Below are positions 27,205-35,958 of a stretch of DNA of 55,936 nt, piece by piece; the stretch's first letter is position 1, and every line of letters begins with the position of its first letter. The position numbers and the translations under genes were made by a program. Source of the stretch: Gemmatimonadota bacterium (GTDB lineage: Bacteria > Gemmatimonadota > Gemmatimonadetes > Longimicrobiales > Gaopeijiaceae); the NCBI GenBank assembly GCA_021295835.1, contig JAGWBP010000008.1:1-55936 (forward strand), in the 5' to 3' direction. The notes beneath the pieces are model-generated. The model was given only the letters and a program-made list of their open reading frames with translations. It was not told the origin of the DNA and ran no database searches.

Positions 27205-27968
27205 AACCCAGCTTCGCTCGAGAAAAAGTGCACCTTGACTTCAATGCCGTCGCTCCGCACCCGGATCCAGTTGAGGGAAGTGCGCCCCCGCTCCGGCCCG
27301 CGGCCGCGGGTTGAGGTGGCGGTGCCGGCGAGGAGCACTGGCACGCCCGCAGTGCTCTCGGCGAGGGTGGCGCGGTGGACATGGCCGCCGAGGACCATAT
27401 CCACACCCCACCCCGGCAGGGCGTCGAGGACGCGGCGGGCTCGCCGAAGAGGCGTTCCGTAGGAGCCGTCCTCGGGGTCGATCAGGTTGTGATGGACGAC
27501 CAGGACGCGCAGGAAGCCCGGGGGCGCGTCGCCGAACGATCGCTCTGCGAGCTCGAGCTGTCTCCGGCGAAGGCGGCCGTTCACGATGGCCGTGCGCGGA
27601 GAGGTGGAGTTCAGCGCCACGAAGCGGGCGCCCCGGTCGTCCCCTGGCCCCGGAACTACGTCGGTGACGGTGTCCAGAGCCACTTCGATATGGCGGCGGT
27701 AGTTGCGAAAGGGTGCCAGAATGCGCTCACCGACACGGTAGAGGGGCACATCGTGGTTCCCCGCCGTGACGACGACGGGGTATTCGGCCAGTCCGTCGAG
27801 AAAGGCGCGGGCGGCCCTGTACTCGCGCACCTTGGCCCGCTGGGTGAGGTCGCCCGAGATGACCACCGCCGAGGGGCGCTTTCGGTGGGCGAAGCGCACT
27901 AGGGCGGAGGCAGCCGCCGAGGAGTGCGCGCTGCCGAAGTGCACATCCGAGAGGTGGAGGATAGTCAC
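27168..27968 (-). CDS. Metallophosphoesterase family protein
   Basis: 266 residues from a GTG at 27966-27968, eight bases after the lgt stop; the open frame runs further upstream through lgt but only as an antisense-like shadow. All calcineurin-type metal-binding motifs are present in order: LHLSDVHFG, SGDLT, TAGNHD, VVHHN and GGHVH. It resembles the Icc/cyclic-nucleotide phosphodiesterase-like branch, but the substrate cannot be inferred. It sits between lgt and tamA and overlaps tamA by 37 bases, so it is part of the envelope operon. Confidence 0.85.
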   Translation of the reverse strand: MTILHLSDVHFGSAHSSAAASALVRFAHRKRPSAVVISGDLTQRAKVREYRAARAFLDGLAEYPVVVTAGNHDVPLYRVGERILAPFRNYRRHIEVALDTVTDVVPGPGDDRGARFVALNSTSPRTAIVNGRLRRRQLELAERSFGDAPPGFLRVLVVHHNLIDPEDGSYGTPLRRARRVLDALPGWGVDMVLGGHVHRATLAESTAGVPVLLAGTATSTRGRGPERGRTSLNWIRVRSDGIEVKVHFFSSEAGFCPEWGRSFGAP

Positions 27969-27976
27969 TTCGATGC

Positions 27977-28819
27977 TTATCGGCGATCTCCCGAAATTCG
28001 CAGCTTCGCTATCCACGCCACACCAACCGCCGCCAGCGCCACGGAAACCGCCTGCGCCAAGGTAAGAGCGCCGAGGAAGCGGTCGTCCTTGGCCCGGTAG
28101 AACTCGACGAGGAAGCGCTCGGCGCTCGCAAGCGTCAGCCAGAGGGCGAAGAGCCAGCCAGGGCGGTGACGGTGGCGGCGAAGCGACCAGAGCACGAGGA
28201 AGATGAGCGTCGATATCCCAGTCTCGTAGAGCTGGGTCGGGTGAACCGGCACCACCTCGCCGTACTTTTCGATGAGAGCGGGATCGACGGTAATCCCGAA
28301 GTGGCTCTCGATTGTCGCCACCGTGGTCGGGGGCTGTCCGTTCGGGAAGGCGATGCCCACCCAGGAGTCGGTGGGGCGGCCGTAGTCGTCGCCGACCAGG
28401 AAGCAGCCCAGCCGCCCCACGCCGTAGGCCAACGCCAGTGCGGGCGCAGAAGCGTCCACGATGCTGCCCATGGGGAGACCGAGCGTGCGTATGCGGCGCA
28501 GCACCAGCGCACCAGCAAGAAGGAACCCCCCGTACCACACCATCCCGGCGCGAGAGAGGAACATCCCGATCGGGTCGTCGAGGAGGCGCGGGTAGTTGAG
28601 GAGCACGTAGTAGATCCTCGCCCCCACGATGCCGCCGAGGACCGCCCAGAAGAGGAGATCCCAAGCGATCTCCGGCTGCCTGCCTTGGCGCACCAGCTCG
28701 ACCTTGAGGACATGACCGCCGGTCAGGAAGGCGGCGAGCATCATGATGCCGAACGAGGTGATCGGCGCTCCTCCGACGAGCGGGAGCCACTCGGGCAGGG
28801 TGAAGAGGTTCGGGTACAT
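27977..28819 (-). CDS. lgt: Prolipoprotein diacylglyceryl transferase
   Basis: 280 residues with six to seven predicted membrane segments. The Lgt signature appears as GRLGCFLVGDDYG at residues 135-147 (the usual Asn is Cys here), followed by HPTQLYE at about 192 and a C-terminal FLVEFYRAKDD. Lgt moves diacylglycerol from phosphatidylglycerol to the lipobox cysteine of prolipoproteins in the inner membrane. That makes it directly relevant to the several lipobox proteins in this window. It begins 14 bases after the tsaD stop. Confidence 0.95.
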   Translation of the reverse strand: MYPNLFTLPEWLPLVGGAPITSFGIMMLAAFLTGGHVLKVELVRQGRQPEIAWDLLFWAVLGGIVGARIYYVLLNYPRLLDDPIGMFLSRAGMVWYGGFLLAGALVLRRIRTLGLPMGSIVDASAPALALAYGVGRLGCFLVGDDYGRPTDSWVGIAFPNGQPPTTVATIESHFGITVDPALIEKYGEVVPVHPTQLYETGISTLIFLVLWSLRRHRHRPGWLFALWLTLASAERFLVEFYRAKDDRFLGALTLAQAVSVALAAVGVAWIAKLRISGDRR

Positions 28820-28833
28820 TGCTCACGTCCTCC

Positions 28834-29982
28834 TTACGCGCGAGTGAGGGCCGAGGCACCCTCTGACGCGGGGCCCGACGCCGGGTCGTCCGATGACTTC
28901 GGATACCACGATAGCACCGCCGGTAGCGGTGCGCTCGCCGCGGCTTCCGATATGCCGCCAAAATCGCCCGACTCGAGACGGTAGAGCCCCGCGCGGGCGA
29001 TCATCGCGCCGTTGTCCATCGACAGCCTGGGCGACGCCGCAAAGAGGCGGCCACCCGGGGGAAGTTCGGCCCGGATGCTGTCCCTGAGAGCTCTGTTGGC
29101 GGCAACCCCCCCACCTAGGAGCACGCGAGCGCACCCGGTGACCACGACCGCAGCGAGGGTCTTCGACGCCAGCACCTCGACGGCGGCCTCCTGAAATGCG
29201 GCGGCGATGTCGTCCCGGCTGGACGGACTCGGCGAGCCGCCCTCCACTTCGGCGACCGTGCGCGCAACCGCCGTCTTGAGTCCGGAGAAGGAGAAGTCGA
29301 AGATGTCGCGAGCGGCCCTCCGATCCTTCGGGTTGAGGCTGCGGGCACCGCTTCGGAGAGACTCGACGCCCCTCATGAGGGGTCGCGGCAGCGCGAAGCG
29401 GGTCGGGTCGCCCCTCGCCGCGGCCGCCTCGATCCCCGGACCTCCCGGGTACGGCAGCCCTAGGATGCGGGCCACCTTGTCGAATGCCTCGCCGACGGCG
29501 TCGTCTCGCGTCTCGCCCATGAGGCGGTAGTCACCCCACTCCGGCACCCACAGCAGCATTGTGTGCCCCCCCGAGACCAGGAGGGCGACGAATGGGGGCT
29601 TCGCCTCCGGGTCCTCCAGGATCGGAGCGAAGAGGTGCCCCTCCATGTGATGGACAGGGACGTAGGGCACGCCCAGCGCCATGGCGACGGCACGCGCCCA
29701 TGACACGCCGACCAGCAGGGCGCCGATGAGCCCCGGGCAGGCGGCCACAGCAACGGCGCCCAGCTCCCGCCGGTCAACATCGGCGTCGCCCAGCGCCGCC
29801 GAGACAACCGGCTCGATGCGCCTCAGGTGATCGCGGGCGGCCAGCTCGGGAACGACGCCGCCGTATATCCGGTGCATGTCCTGCGAGTGGATCGCCAGCC
29901 CCAGGATCGACCCCGCGCGGTCCAGCACCGCCGCCGAAGTCTCGTCGCAGGTGGTTTCGATGCCGAGAATTGCCTGGGTCAC
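28834..29982 (-). CDS. tsaD: tRNA N6-adenosine threonylcarbamoyltransferase
   Basis: 382 residues. It opens MTQAILGIETTCDETSAAVL, the TsaD ASKHA-fold N-terminus. The metal-binding HMEGH is at 112-116, LVSGGHTML follows, and the second metal site DNGAMIARAG is near the C-terminus. TsaD transfers threonylcarbamoyl from TC-AMP to A37 of ANN-decoding tRNAs, with TsaB and TsaE (not in this window). It has a C-terminal extension of about 40 residues (Ser/Ala-rich) compared with typical 335-345-residue homologues. The GTG start overlaps the upstream stop as GTGA (29979-29982). Confidence 0.95.
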   Translation of the reverse strand: MTQAILGIETTCDETSAAVLDRAGSILGLAIHSQDMHRIYGGVVPELAARDHLRRIEPVVSAALGDADVDRRELGAVAVAACPGLIGALLVGVSWARAVAMALGVPYVPVHHMEGHLFAPILEDPEAKPPFVALLVSGGHTMLLWVPEWGDYRLMGETRDDAVGEAFDKVARILGLPYPGGPGIEAAAARGDPTRFALPRPLMRGVESLRSGARSLNPKDRRAARDIFDFSFSGLKTAVARTVAEVEGGSPSPSSRDDIAAAFQEAAVEVLASKTLAAVVVTGCARVLLGGGVAANRALRDSIRAELPPGGRLFAASPRLSMDNGAMIARAGLYRLESGDFGGISEAAASAPLPAVLSWYPKSSDDPASGPASEGASALTRA

Positions 29983-30938
29983 CGCTCGGCGACCTCGGAG
30001 ACCGTCACAGAGTCCGGCGAGATCTCGGCGGAGACGAAGGCGGGCAGCCCCTCCACCCTGAGCGCGACTCTCGCCTGGCCGCGTGCGCCGATCGCTACCT
30101 GCACCGCCTCCAGCTCGGCCGCAACGCGCACAGACAGGCTCGACGCGTCAACCTGCTCCAGCAACTGGTCGGCGCCGAGCAGGGTGACGGTGGCGATCGC
30201 CGAATCGAGGTCGAGCGATGCACCCCCGTCTGGCAGCTCGATCTGCCGTGGCACCAGCGTCCGCCTGCTCTTGGGGGCAGCGTCGACGGTGAGGGTGGCG
30301 GACATCGGGCTAACCGCAAGCTCCGCCATGCCAGTCGTGTCGACGACCACCTCGAACTTCCCACCTTCGTCTATCTGGCCGAGGTCGAAGGGCGCGAGGA
30401 ATACGGTCTGGAGCTCGTCCACGATCTGCGCCGGGCCGCGCACGTTGATAAAGAGGAGGTTGGCGCGGGGAGGGCCGACAAGCGCCAAAGTCTCTGGAAG
30501 CTCACCCGTCAGCCGCACCGAGACGGGAATCTCCTCTTCCTTGATGCGCCCAAAGGAAAGACGCACGGTGCTCGGGTGGAGATCCTCGATCGTGACCTCG
30601 TTGCGATCGACGCCCGTGACCCAGTCGCGCATCAGAGTCAGCACCGAATCGGCACTCGTGACCGAGTCCACGCGAATGGCCACCTTGGGGCGCGACATCG
30701 CAACGCGCAAAATGTCGCCCAGCGGACCACTCACGCTCATCTGCACCTCGCCGGGCGAAGGCTCCCCGACCAGATACCAGTCCCGGTGCACATGCTCGAC
30801 GCGCACCTCGACGGCTGGAATCGCGAGGCGCTCCGGACGGTCGTCGCTCAGGCGCATCGTCACCCAGAGGATCGCGGCCAGGACCAGGGCACTGATCTTG
30901 AGGCGCCAGTTGTGCGCTAGGATGCCGGGGAGCGCCAA
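29979..30938 (-). CDS. YbbR/CdaR-like domain protein
   Basis: 319 residues if the TTG at 30936-30938 is used, directly after the TlpA stop; a GTG at 30980 would give 14 more residues and overlap tlpA. The N-terminus NWRLKISALVLAAILWVTMRL is the membrane anchor typical of YbbR proteins. It is followed by three repeats of about 80 residues (for example VSVRLTGELPETLALVGPPRANLLFINVRGP region). In Firmicutes the homologue CdaR regulates the diadenylate cyclase CdaA; no cyclase gene is in this window, so that role is uncertain here. Confidence 0.8.
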   Translation of the reverse strand: MALPGILAHNWRLKISALVLAAILWVTMRLSDDRPERLAIPAVEVRVEHVHRDWYLVGEPSPGEVQMSVSGPLGDILRVAMSRPKVAIRVDSVTSADSVLTLMRDWVTGVDRNEVTIEDLHPSTVRLSFGRIKEEEIPVSVRLTGELPETLALVGPPRANLLFINVRGPAQIVDELQTVFLAPFDLGQIDEGGKFEVVVDTTGMAELAVSPMSATLTVDAAPKSRRTLVPRQIELPDGGASLDLDSAIATVTLLGADQLLEQVDASSLSVRVAAELEAVQVAIGARGQARVALRVEGLPAFVSAEISPDSVTVSEVAER

Positions 30939-30939
30939 T

Positions 30940-31548
30940 CTACTCTGTCGCCGCAGGGGCGGGGGCACCCGTCCCGGCACCGTCCACCAGCCGCCGCACC
31001 AGCTCGATGTTCGTCGGCGAATCCCATGTGGTCGGGCCTGCCACCTTCTTGTAGATGTATCCGTCCCGTCCGATCAGGAACGACTCCGGGACGAGGTACG
31101 TCCGGTAGATCCTCTGAATCTCGCCCTCGGGGTCGAGCAGTACCGGGAAGGTAAGCCCCAGCCCGTCGGCAAAGGCGACCGGGTCTCCGCCGCCACCCAG
31201 AGCGGAGCGGATGCTCGCCTGCGGTGCGTCGATGCTGATCGCGGCAATCTCGAAGTCATCGCGCCCGAAGAGGTCGTAGAGGCGCTGCATCGACGGCATC
31301 TCCTCCCTGCACGGGGCGCACCACGTCGCCCAGACGTTGAGGAGCAGCACCTTGCCCGCGAAGGTCGCTAGGGTAACCTCCCCGCCGTGGACGTCCGCAA
31401 CCGAGAAGTCCGGTGCGGGGGACCCGGCCGACGCCGGGCGCGCTCCCACGTCGCTCCTCAAGACGACAGCGGCAGCAGCTACGGCTATGAGCACCGCGGC
31501 CACGCCGAGCAACCGTCGGAGAAACCCCTGGCGCGCCTGGTCGGCCAC
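30940..31548 (-). CDS. TlpA/ResA-like membrane-anchored thiol-disulfide oxidoreductase
   Basis: 202 residues from a GTG. An N-terminal membrane anchor (about 11-31) is followed by a thioredoxin-fold domain with the redox motif WCAPC (Cys77, Cys80) and the cis-proline region YLVPESFLIGRDG. The TlpA/ResA group works outside the cytoplasmic membrane as a reductant, for example in cytochrome c maturation. No cytochrome biogenesis genes are adjacent, so the partner is unknown. It starts six bases after the stop of the PASTA gene and is followed by YbbR. Confidence 0.85.
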   Translation of the reverse strand: MADQARQGFLRRLLGVAAVLIAVAAAAVVLRSDVGARPASAGSPAPDFSVADVHGGEVTLATFAGKVLLLNVWATWCAPCREEMPSMQRLYDLFGRDDFEIAAISIDAPQASIRSALGGGGDPVAFADGLGLTFPVLLDPEGEIQRIYRTYLVPESFLIGRDGYIYKKVAGPTTWDSPTNIELVRRLVDGAGTGAPAPAATE

Positions 31549-31554
31549 CTGCCG

Positions 31555-32445
31555 TCAATCCCCGTCGCGCGCCGGGCGCCTGCCAGGCCGATCGAGTGGA
31601 TTGGGAATAAAGGGTTTGCGATCCTGCCTAGCCGGGCTCTCCAGCATCTCCTGGCCGACGATCAGGCGCACCGAGGCGCCGGCCTGCACCTGTGCGCTCA
31701 CGGCAGGCCGCTGCGCGAAAACCCGGCCAACATTCAGGATGCTGTAGCGCCGCTCGACCGCTCCCAGCAGTAAGCCCATTTCGATCAGCAGGGCCTCGGC
31801 CTCGGCCTGGGTAAGCCCCGCCAGTGCGGGCATCCGAGAGGATGGCGGCCCCCTGCTGACGCTGAGGCGCACGGTCGCGGGGATGCCGACCCTGGTCCCC
31901 GGGATCGGGTCGATTGCGACTACCCAATCGCGCTGCACCTCCGACTCGACGGTGTCGACTTCGACCTCGAAGCCTCCGGCCTCGAGAGCAGCGGTCGCGC
32001 GTGCGCCCCGCAGGCGGGTGAGATCGGGCACCGAGCGGAGCTCGAGGCCCAGCGAACGGGTCAGGCGCACCCCTGCGCCCGGCAGCGCAGTGCGGCCCGG
32101 GAGCGGACTCTGCCCTATGACCGACCCGGCCGGAGCGACGGGGTGCCGAACCGAGTCGCTCGAAGTCAGGGTGAGGCCCGAGTCGCCGAGGAGCGCCACT
32201 GCGGCCGCGATGGGCATGCCGCGGACATCGGGCACTCCCTGTAGCCCAGGTGGCGGCTCGGGCGCGGGGAAGTAGTAGGTGGTGGCGATCAGGTAGCCCG
32301 CCAGCATCCCCACGCCGCCGAGACCCAGCGGCACAGTCAGCCGCCGGACGGGGACTCGCCGCGCCCGGAGGCCGCGCCGCCTGCGTGCCCTCGCGCGAGG
32401 AGGCCTCGCCCCGCCGGTGCCCGAAAAGAGGCGTCGTCGCTTCAC
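31555..32445 (-). CDS. Membrane-anchored PASTA-domain protein without kinase
   Basis: 296 residues from a GTG. A basic N-terminus (about 1-35) leads into one membrane segment (about 37-55, LTVPLGLGGVGMLAGYLIAT). Three PASTA repeats follow: VPDVRGMPIAAAVALL, VPDLTRLRGARATAALEAGG and MPALAGLTQAEAEALLIEMG. PASTA domains bind peptidoglycan fragments or cross-links, usually as sensors on Ser/Thr kinases or PBPs. Here there is no catalytic domain. The start overlaps the rsmB stop (GTGA, 32442-32445), which ties it to that operon. The role is probably cell-wall sensing or binding, but that is inference. Confidence 0.85.
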   Translation of the reverse strand: MKRRRLFSGTGGARPPRARARRRRGLRARRVPVRRLTVPLGLGGVGMLAGYLIATTYYFPAPEPPPGLQGVPDVRGMPIAAAVALLGDSGLTLTSSDSVRHPVAPAGSVIGQSPLPGRTALPGAGVRLTRSLGLELRSVPDLTRLRGARATAALEAGGFEVEVDTVESEVQRDWVVAIDPIPGTRVGIPATVRLSVSRGPPSSRMPALAGLTQAEAEALLIEMGLLLGAVERRYSILNVGRVFAQRPAVSAQVQAGASVRLIVGQEMLESPARQDRKPFIPNPLDRPGRRPARDGD

Positions 32446-33758
32446 CCTGCCCTCCTCATCCTAGCGGCGAATGCACCGTCGAATCCGCTCTCGTGCGGTA
32501 GCAGGCGAAGGCACCCCCGGCCATCGACACACCGCGACGCCCCGCTCCCGGGGTCGATGCGAAAATCCCGGCGACGGGCAAGGAAGTCCCTGATCTGGCA
32601 CCAGTTCTCCTCCGGCTCGAGGCTGCATGTAGCGTACACAAGGAGTCCTCCGGGCGGTACTGCGGAGGCCGCGCCGTCCAGGAGCTCGCGCTGCAGGAGC
32701 TGAAGCGACCGTAGCCTCTCCGCAGTGACGCGCCACCGTCCGTCCGGACGGCGCCTGAAGGTGCCGGTCCCGGAACAGGGAGCGTCGAGAATCACCGCGT
32801 CCGCCCTGGCCACGGGGGGGAAGCGGGCGTCGGCCACTACCGTCCAGGGACGCGGCGGCGCGGCACCCGATCGCGCCAGACGACGCCATCCGGCAGATAC
32901 GAGCGACAGCCTGGAGGGCGAAGAGTCGGCTGCGAGCACTCGCGCGGCCCTCTCGCCGAGCGCCAGCGCCTTGCCCCCAGGCGCCGCGCAGAGGTCGGCG
33001 ACGACCGAGCCGGGGTCTGGCGCAGCGTATTCCACAACCAGCGAAGCTGCCGGGTCCTGGATGATGCCCGGCGTCGCCGCCAGCGCATCGGCGGGCTTCG
33101 CGCGCGACGGCAGGCGGATCCACATCTCCGCCCTCGCCCCGCCCTCCGCCTCGTCGATCGCGATTCCGGCCTTGGCGAGAGCGGCGACCGCCTCTTCGCG
33201 ACTCGTCCCGATCGGCCTCATGTAGGTGTCCGCCTCCCGGTTGTTCATATCGACCAGCGCCCTGGCGCCGACAGCGCCGAAGGCCGCGATCCACCTCTCC
33301 ACCAACCATCTCGGATGCGACCCCCACGCCGTCAGGTGGCCCACCATGTCGACGGCGGGATCCGGGTAGCCCGACCGCGCCCAGCCGTACCTCGCGACCT
33401 TCCTCAGTACGGCATTGACGAGTCCGGCGGCGGCGCGGGCGGGCGAACGCCGCACATACTCCACCGATTGCGAGGCTGCGGCGTAGTCCGGTACGCTCGT
33501 CATCTCCAGGATCTGGAAGGCGCCCATCCTGAGCGCCCTCCGCACCGGCGGGTCCAGCTTCGCCAGGGTGCGGTCGGAGTAGCGCGCCAGCAAGTGGTCG
33601 AGGCGGCCCTGAAGTCGCACGGTGCCGTAGGCGAGCGCGCGGATCCAGCCACGTTCGGGCGAATCCTCCGCACCCGACTCCCGCCACGCGACGTCGAGGC
33701 GGCGACCTGCCTCGACCTGCTTCAGAATCGAGGCGGCCAGCGTCCTCCCGCGAGTCAA
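32442..33758 (-). CDS. rsmB: 16S rRNA (cytosine-967-C5)-methyltransferase
   Basis: 438 residues from a TTG at 33756-33758; no ATG or GTG lies upstream in frame. The N-terminal NusB-like helical domain (about 1-150) includes RRALRMGAFQILEMTSVPDYAA. The C-terminal SAM methyltransferase domain has VADLCAAPGGKALAL (SAM site), the motif IV cysteine in DAPCSGTGTFRRRPD, and the catalytic motif VI cysteine in YATCSLEPEEN. It methylates C967 of 16S rRNA. It is the first gene of a closely packed run of about ten genes reaching uvrA. It faces the LRR lipoprotein gene divergently. Confidence 0.93.
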   Translation of the reverse strand: MTRGRTLAASILKQVEAGRRLDVAWRESGAEDSPERGWIRALAYGTVRLQGRLDHLLARYSDRTLAKLDPPVRRALRMGAFQILEMTSVPDYAAASQSVEYVRRSPARAAAGLVNAVLRKVARYGWARSGYPDPAVDMVGHLTAWGSHPRWLVERWIAAFGAVGARALVDMNNREADTYMRPIGTSREEAVAALAKAGIAIDEAEGGARAEMWIRLPSRAKPADALAATPGIIQDPAASLVVEYAAPDPGSVVADLCAAPGGKALALGERAARVLAADSSPSRLSLVSAGWRRLARSGAAPPRPWTVVADARFPPVARADAVILDAPCSGTGTFRRRPDGRWRVTAERLRSLQLLQRELLDGAASAVPPGGLLVYATCSLEPEENWCQIRDFLARRRDFRIDPGSGASRCVDGRGCLRLLPHESGFDGAFAARMRRAG

Positions 33759-33842
33759 CGCTTCCGGTCCGAGGCTAGTCGCGCACGGGCGGCGAAGCGC
33801 CGGGCGGGAGGTTTGTCAGCCGTCGCGCGCCAGTCTGAATCA

Positions 33843-33871
33843 TTGTACATGGGTCTACCTCCAGATACGTT
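33843..33871 (+). promoter_or_regulatory. Candidate sigma-70-like promoter of the third LRR gene
   Basis: TTGTAC at 33843-33848, a 17-base spacer, then TACGTT at 33866-33871. It lies about 40 bases before the ATG at 33910, in the short divergent gap with rsmB. The match is moderate and unconfirmed. Confidence 0.35.
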
Positions 33872-33909
33872 GAATTGACGCGTATCGACCCGCCGACAGG
33901 AGGTGTTCC

Positions 33910-35034
33910 ATGTCTGGAAATTATCGCCACCGAAGGCGCGGCGCTCTCCGGCTCGCCCTGAGCGTCTCCGTCCCGGTCGCGGTCGCCCCCTGCGTGGTCG
34001 CGTGCGGCGAGTCCCGGCCGCCAGTTGCAGTCGGGAGTATACCGGAGCTGACGGTCGAGGTTGGCAGCACCGAGTCGGTCGATCTCGCGGGGTACTTCAG
34101 CGATCCGGACGGCGACGAGCTCAGCTACGCGGCCTCGTCCTCCGACGCCGAAGTGGCGACCGTCGCCATCTCGGGTGACTCCGTGGCGGTCACGGGCGTG
34201 GCGAGTGGGAGCGCGGAGATCACCGTGACGGCCTCCGACGGCAGTTTCGCGGCATCGCAGGACTTCACCGCATCCGTCCGCCTCACCGACCGGAGCGTGT
34301 TGGAGATCCTGTACGACGAACTGGGCGGCGACGGCTGGACCGACAATACGAACTGGAAGACCGACAAGCCGCTTGACGAGTGGTACGGGGTGAGCATCAA
34401 TGCGGACGGACGGGTTGATAAGCTGACTCTATCGGCCAATGATCTCACTGGCGAGATCCCGCCGGAGCTAGGGAGTCTGTCGGATCTCGAGTGGCTGTTA
34501 CTCGGCGGCAATTCTCTCACCGGCGAGATTCCGTCCGAGCTGGGGAGTCTGCCGGATCTCGTGCGGCTGGTACTCGGCGGCAATTCTCTCACCGGCGAGA
34601 TTCCGCCGGAGCTGGGGAGTCTGTCGAATCTCCGGGGGCTGGAACTCGACAACAATTCTCTCAGGGGCGAGATTCCGCCGGAGCTGGGGAGTCTGTCGAA
34701 TCTCGAGTGGCTGGATCTCAGCAGCAATTCTCTCACCGGCGAGATTCCGCCCGAGCTGGGCGACCTGTCGAGTCTCGAATTCCTGTGGCTCAACTCCAAT
34801 TCTCTCACCGGCGAGATTCCGCCCGAGCTGGGCAACCTGTCGAGTCTCGAATTCCTGTGGCTCAACTCCAGTTCTCTCACCGGCGAGATTCCGCTCGATT
34901 TCCTCGACCCATCGTCGCTAGAGTCGCTAACGCTGTTCTACTGGGACAGGAACGACGGCCTTTGTGCGCCGGACACAACCGAGTTCGACGATTGGCTTGA
35001 CGGGCTTGTTTGGCGCGGCCCGAGGTGCGATTGA
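33910..35034 (+). CDS. LRR lipoprotein with cadherin-like domain, no protease
   Basis: 374 residues; the ATG at 33910 is preceded by AGGAGGTG. The signal peptide ends VAPCVVAC (lipobox Cys32). A single Ig/cadherin-like domain (about 38-125) contains FSDPDGDELSYAASSSD, close to the repeats of the 2848-5415 lipoprotein. The LRR block opens with GGDGWTDNTNWKTDKPLDEW and has about seven 24-residue repeats of the form NSLTGEIPPELGSLSNLEWL. It ends in the same Cys-containing cap (LCAPDTTEFDDWLDGL) as the two protease paralogues, but stops there. It is probably a surface binding protein; the ligand is unknown. Confidence 0.82.
   Translation: MSGNYRHRRRGALRLALSVSVPVAVAPCVVACGESRPPVAVGSIPELTVEVGSTESVDLAGYFSDPDGDELSYAASSSDAEVATVAISGDSVAVTGVASGSAEITVTASDGSFAASQDFTASVRLTDRSVLEILYDELGGDGWTDNTNWKTDKPLDEWYGVSINADGRVDKLTLSANDLTGEIPPELGSLSDLEWLLLGGNSLTGEIPSELGSLPDLVRLVLGGNSLTGEIPPELGSLSNLRGLELDNNSLRGEIPPELGSLSNLEWLDLSSNSLTGEIPPELGDLSSLEFLWLNSNSLTGEIPPELGNLSSLEFLWLNSSSLTGEIPLDFLDPSSLESLTLFYWDRNDGLCAPDTTEFDDWLDGLVWRGPRCD
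34428..34912 (+). repeat. Near-identical 72-bp tandem repeats encoding LRRs
   Basis: About seven direct 72-bp units inside the LRR lipoprotein gene share the core CTCACCGGCGAGATTCCGCC. The last two full units (about 34768-34912) are almost identical at DNA level, including synonymous positions, which points to recent duplication or gene conversion rather than old protein-level conservation. Confidence 0.8.
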
Positions 35035-35160
35035 GTTCAGGATTGGCTGTGACGAATGGGACCCGGCGCACAACCTCGCGGTGCCGACAGCGGCGAAGTG
35101 CCGAGTTGCCAGGGCGCGCCGAACGACGAGTAATGCCGTGGGAAGCCCGCCACGGAGCGC

Positions 35161-35958
35161 CTAGACGCCGTCTAGCATTCCCGCACGCGGCGAAGACGGA
35201 ACCGCGATCTCCCTAGCCTCCATGCGGCCCGCAAGGTAGGCGTCGCGTCCCGCCTGCACCGCAAGCCTCATGGCTTGGGCCATCGCCACCGGGTCGGCGG
35301 CGCTCGCGATCGCCGTGTTCATGAGCACGCCGTCCACCCCCTGCTCCATCGTGACGCATGCGTCGGACGCTGTGCCCACCCCCGCGTCGACGATCACCGG
35401 CACCGAGAGCCGCCGTTTGATCTCGCGGATGTAGTAGGGGTTCACTACTCCCAGACCGCTGCCGATCGGGCTCGCGAGCGGCATCACGGCCACGCACCCT
35501 GCGTCCTCGAGGCGCAGTGCCGCAATCAGATCGTCGGAGGTGTAGGCCATGACGCTGAAGCCCTCGCCGACCAGTCGGCGGGCCGCCTCGATCGTGGCTG
35601 CCGTGTCGGGCAGGAGGGTGCGCTCGTCGCCGATGACCTCGAGCTTCACCCATTCGCTCAGGCCTGCCGCGCGGCCCAGGCCGGCGTAGCGGAGCGCGTC
35701 GGCGACGGTGTAGCACCCGGCCGTGTTCGGCAGGAGGAAGAACTCGGCTGGATCGAGGTGGTGCAGAATGCCCTCCTCCGCGCCTCGGTCCAGGTCGACG
35801 CGCCGGACGGCCACCGTCACCATCTCGGCACCACTCGCACGGATCGCAGCTACCATCTCGGCGTTGCTGCGGTACTTGCCCGTCCCCACGATCAGACGCG
35901 ACCCGAAGGCACGGCCGCCGATGACCAGCTTCCGATCGGCCACTGTCGCGGCCGGCAC
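35161..35958 (-). CDS. thiG: Thiazole synthase
   Basis: 265 residues from a GTG placed immediately after the thiS stop. It is a TIM-barrel enzyme with LIVGTGKYRSNAEM near the N-terminus, the Schiff-base lysine in WVKLEVIGDERTLLPD, MPLASPIGSGLGVVNP and the phosphate-binding DAGVGTASDA. ThiG forms the thiazole phosphate of thiamine from deoxyxylulose 5-phosphate, dehydroglycine and ThiS-thiocarboxylate. It is the last gene of the thiE-thiS-thiG group; neither thiH nor thiO is in the window, so the source of dehydroglycine is not shown. Confidence 0.95.
   Translation of the reverse strand: MPAATVADRKLVIGGRAFGSRLIVGTGKYRSNAEMVAAIRASGAEMVTVAVRRVDLDRGAEEGILHHLDPAEFFLLPNTAGCYTVADALRYAGLGRAAGLSEWVKLEVIGDERTLLPDTAATIEAARRLVGEGFSVMAYTSDDLIAALRLEDAGCVAVMPLASPIGSGLGVVNPYYIREIKRRLSVPVIVDAGVGTASDACVTMEQGVDGVLMNTAIASAADPVAMAQAMRLAVQAGRDAYLAGRMEAREIAVPSSPRAGMLDGV

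Noticed and set aside
35135..35154. CCGTGG/CCACGG inverted repeat between the LRR lipoprotein and thiG as a terminator
   Set aside because: A six-base stem without a following T-run is weak evidence and is expected by chance in GC-rich DNA.
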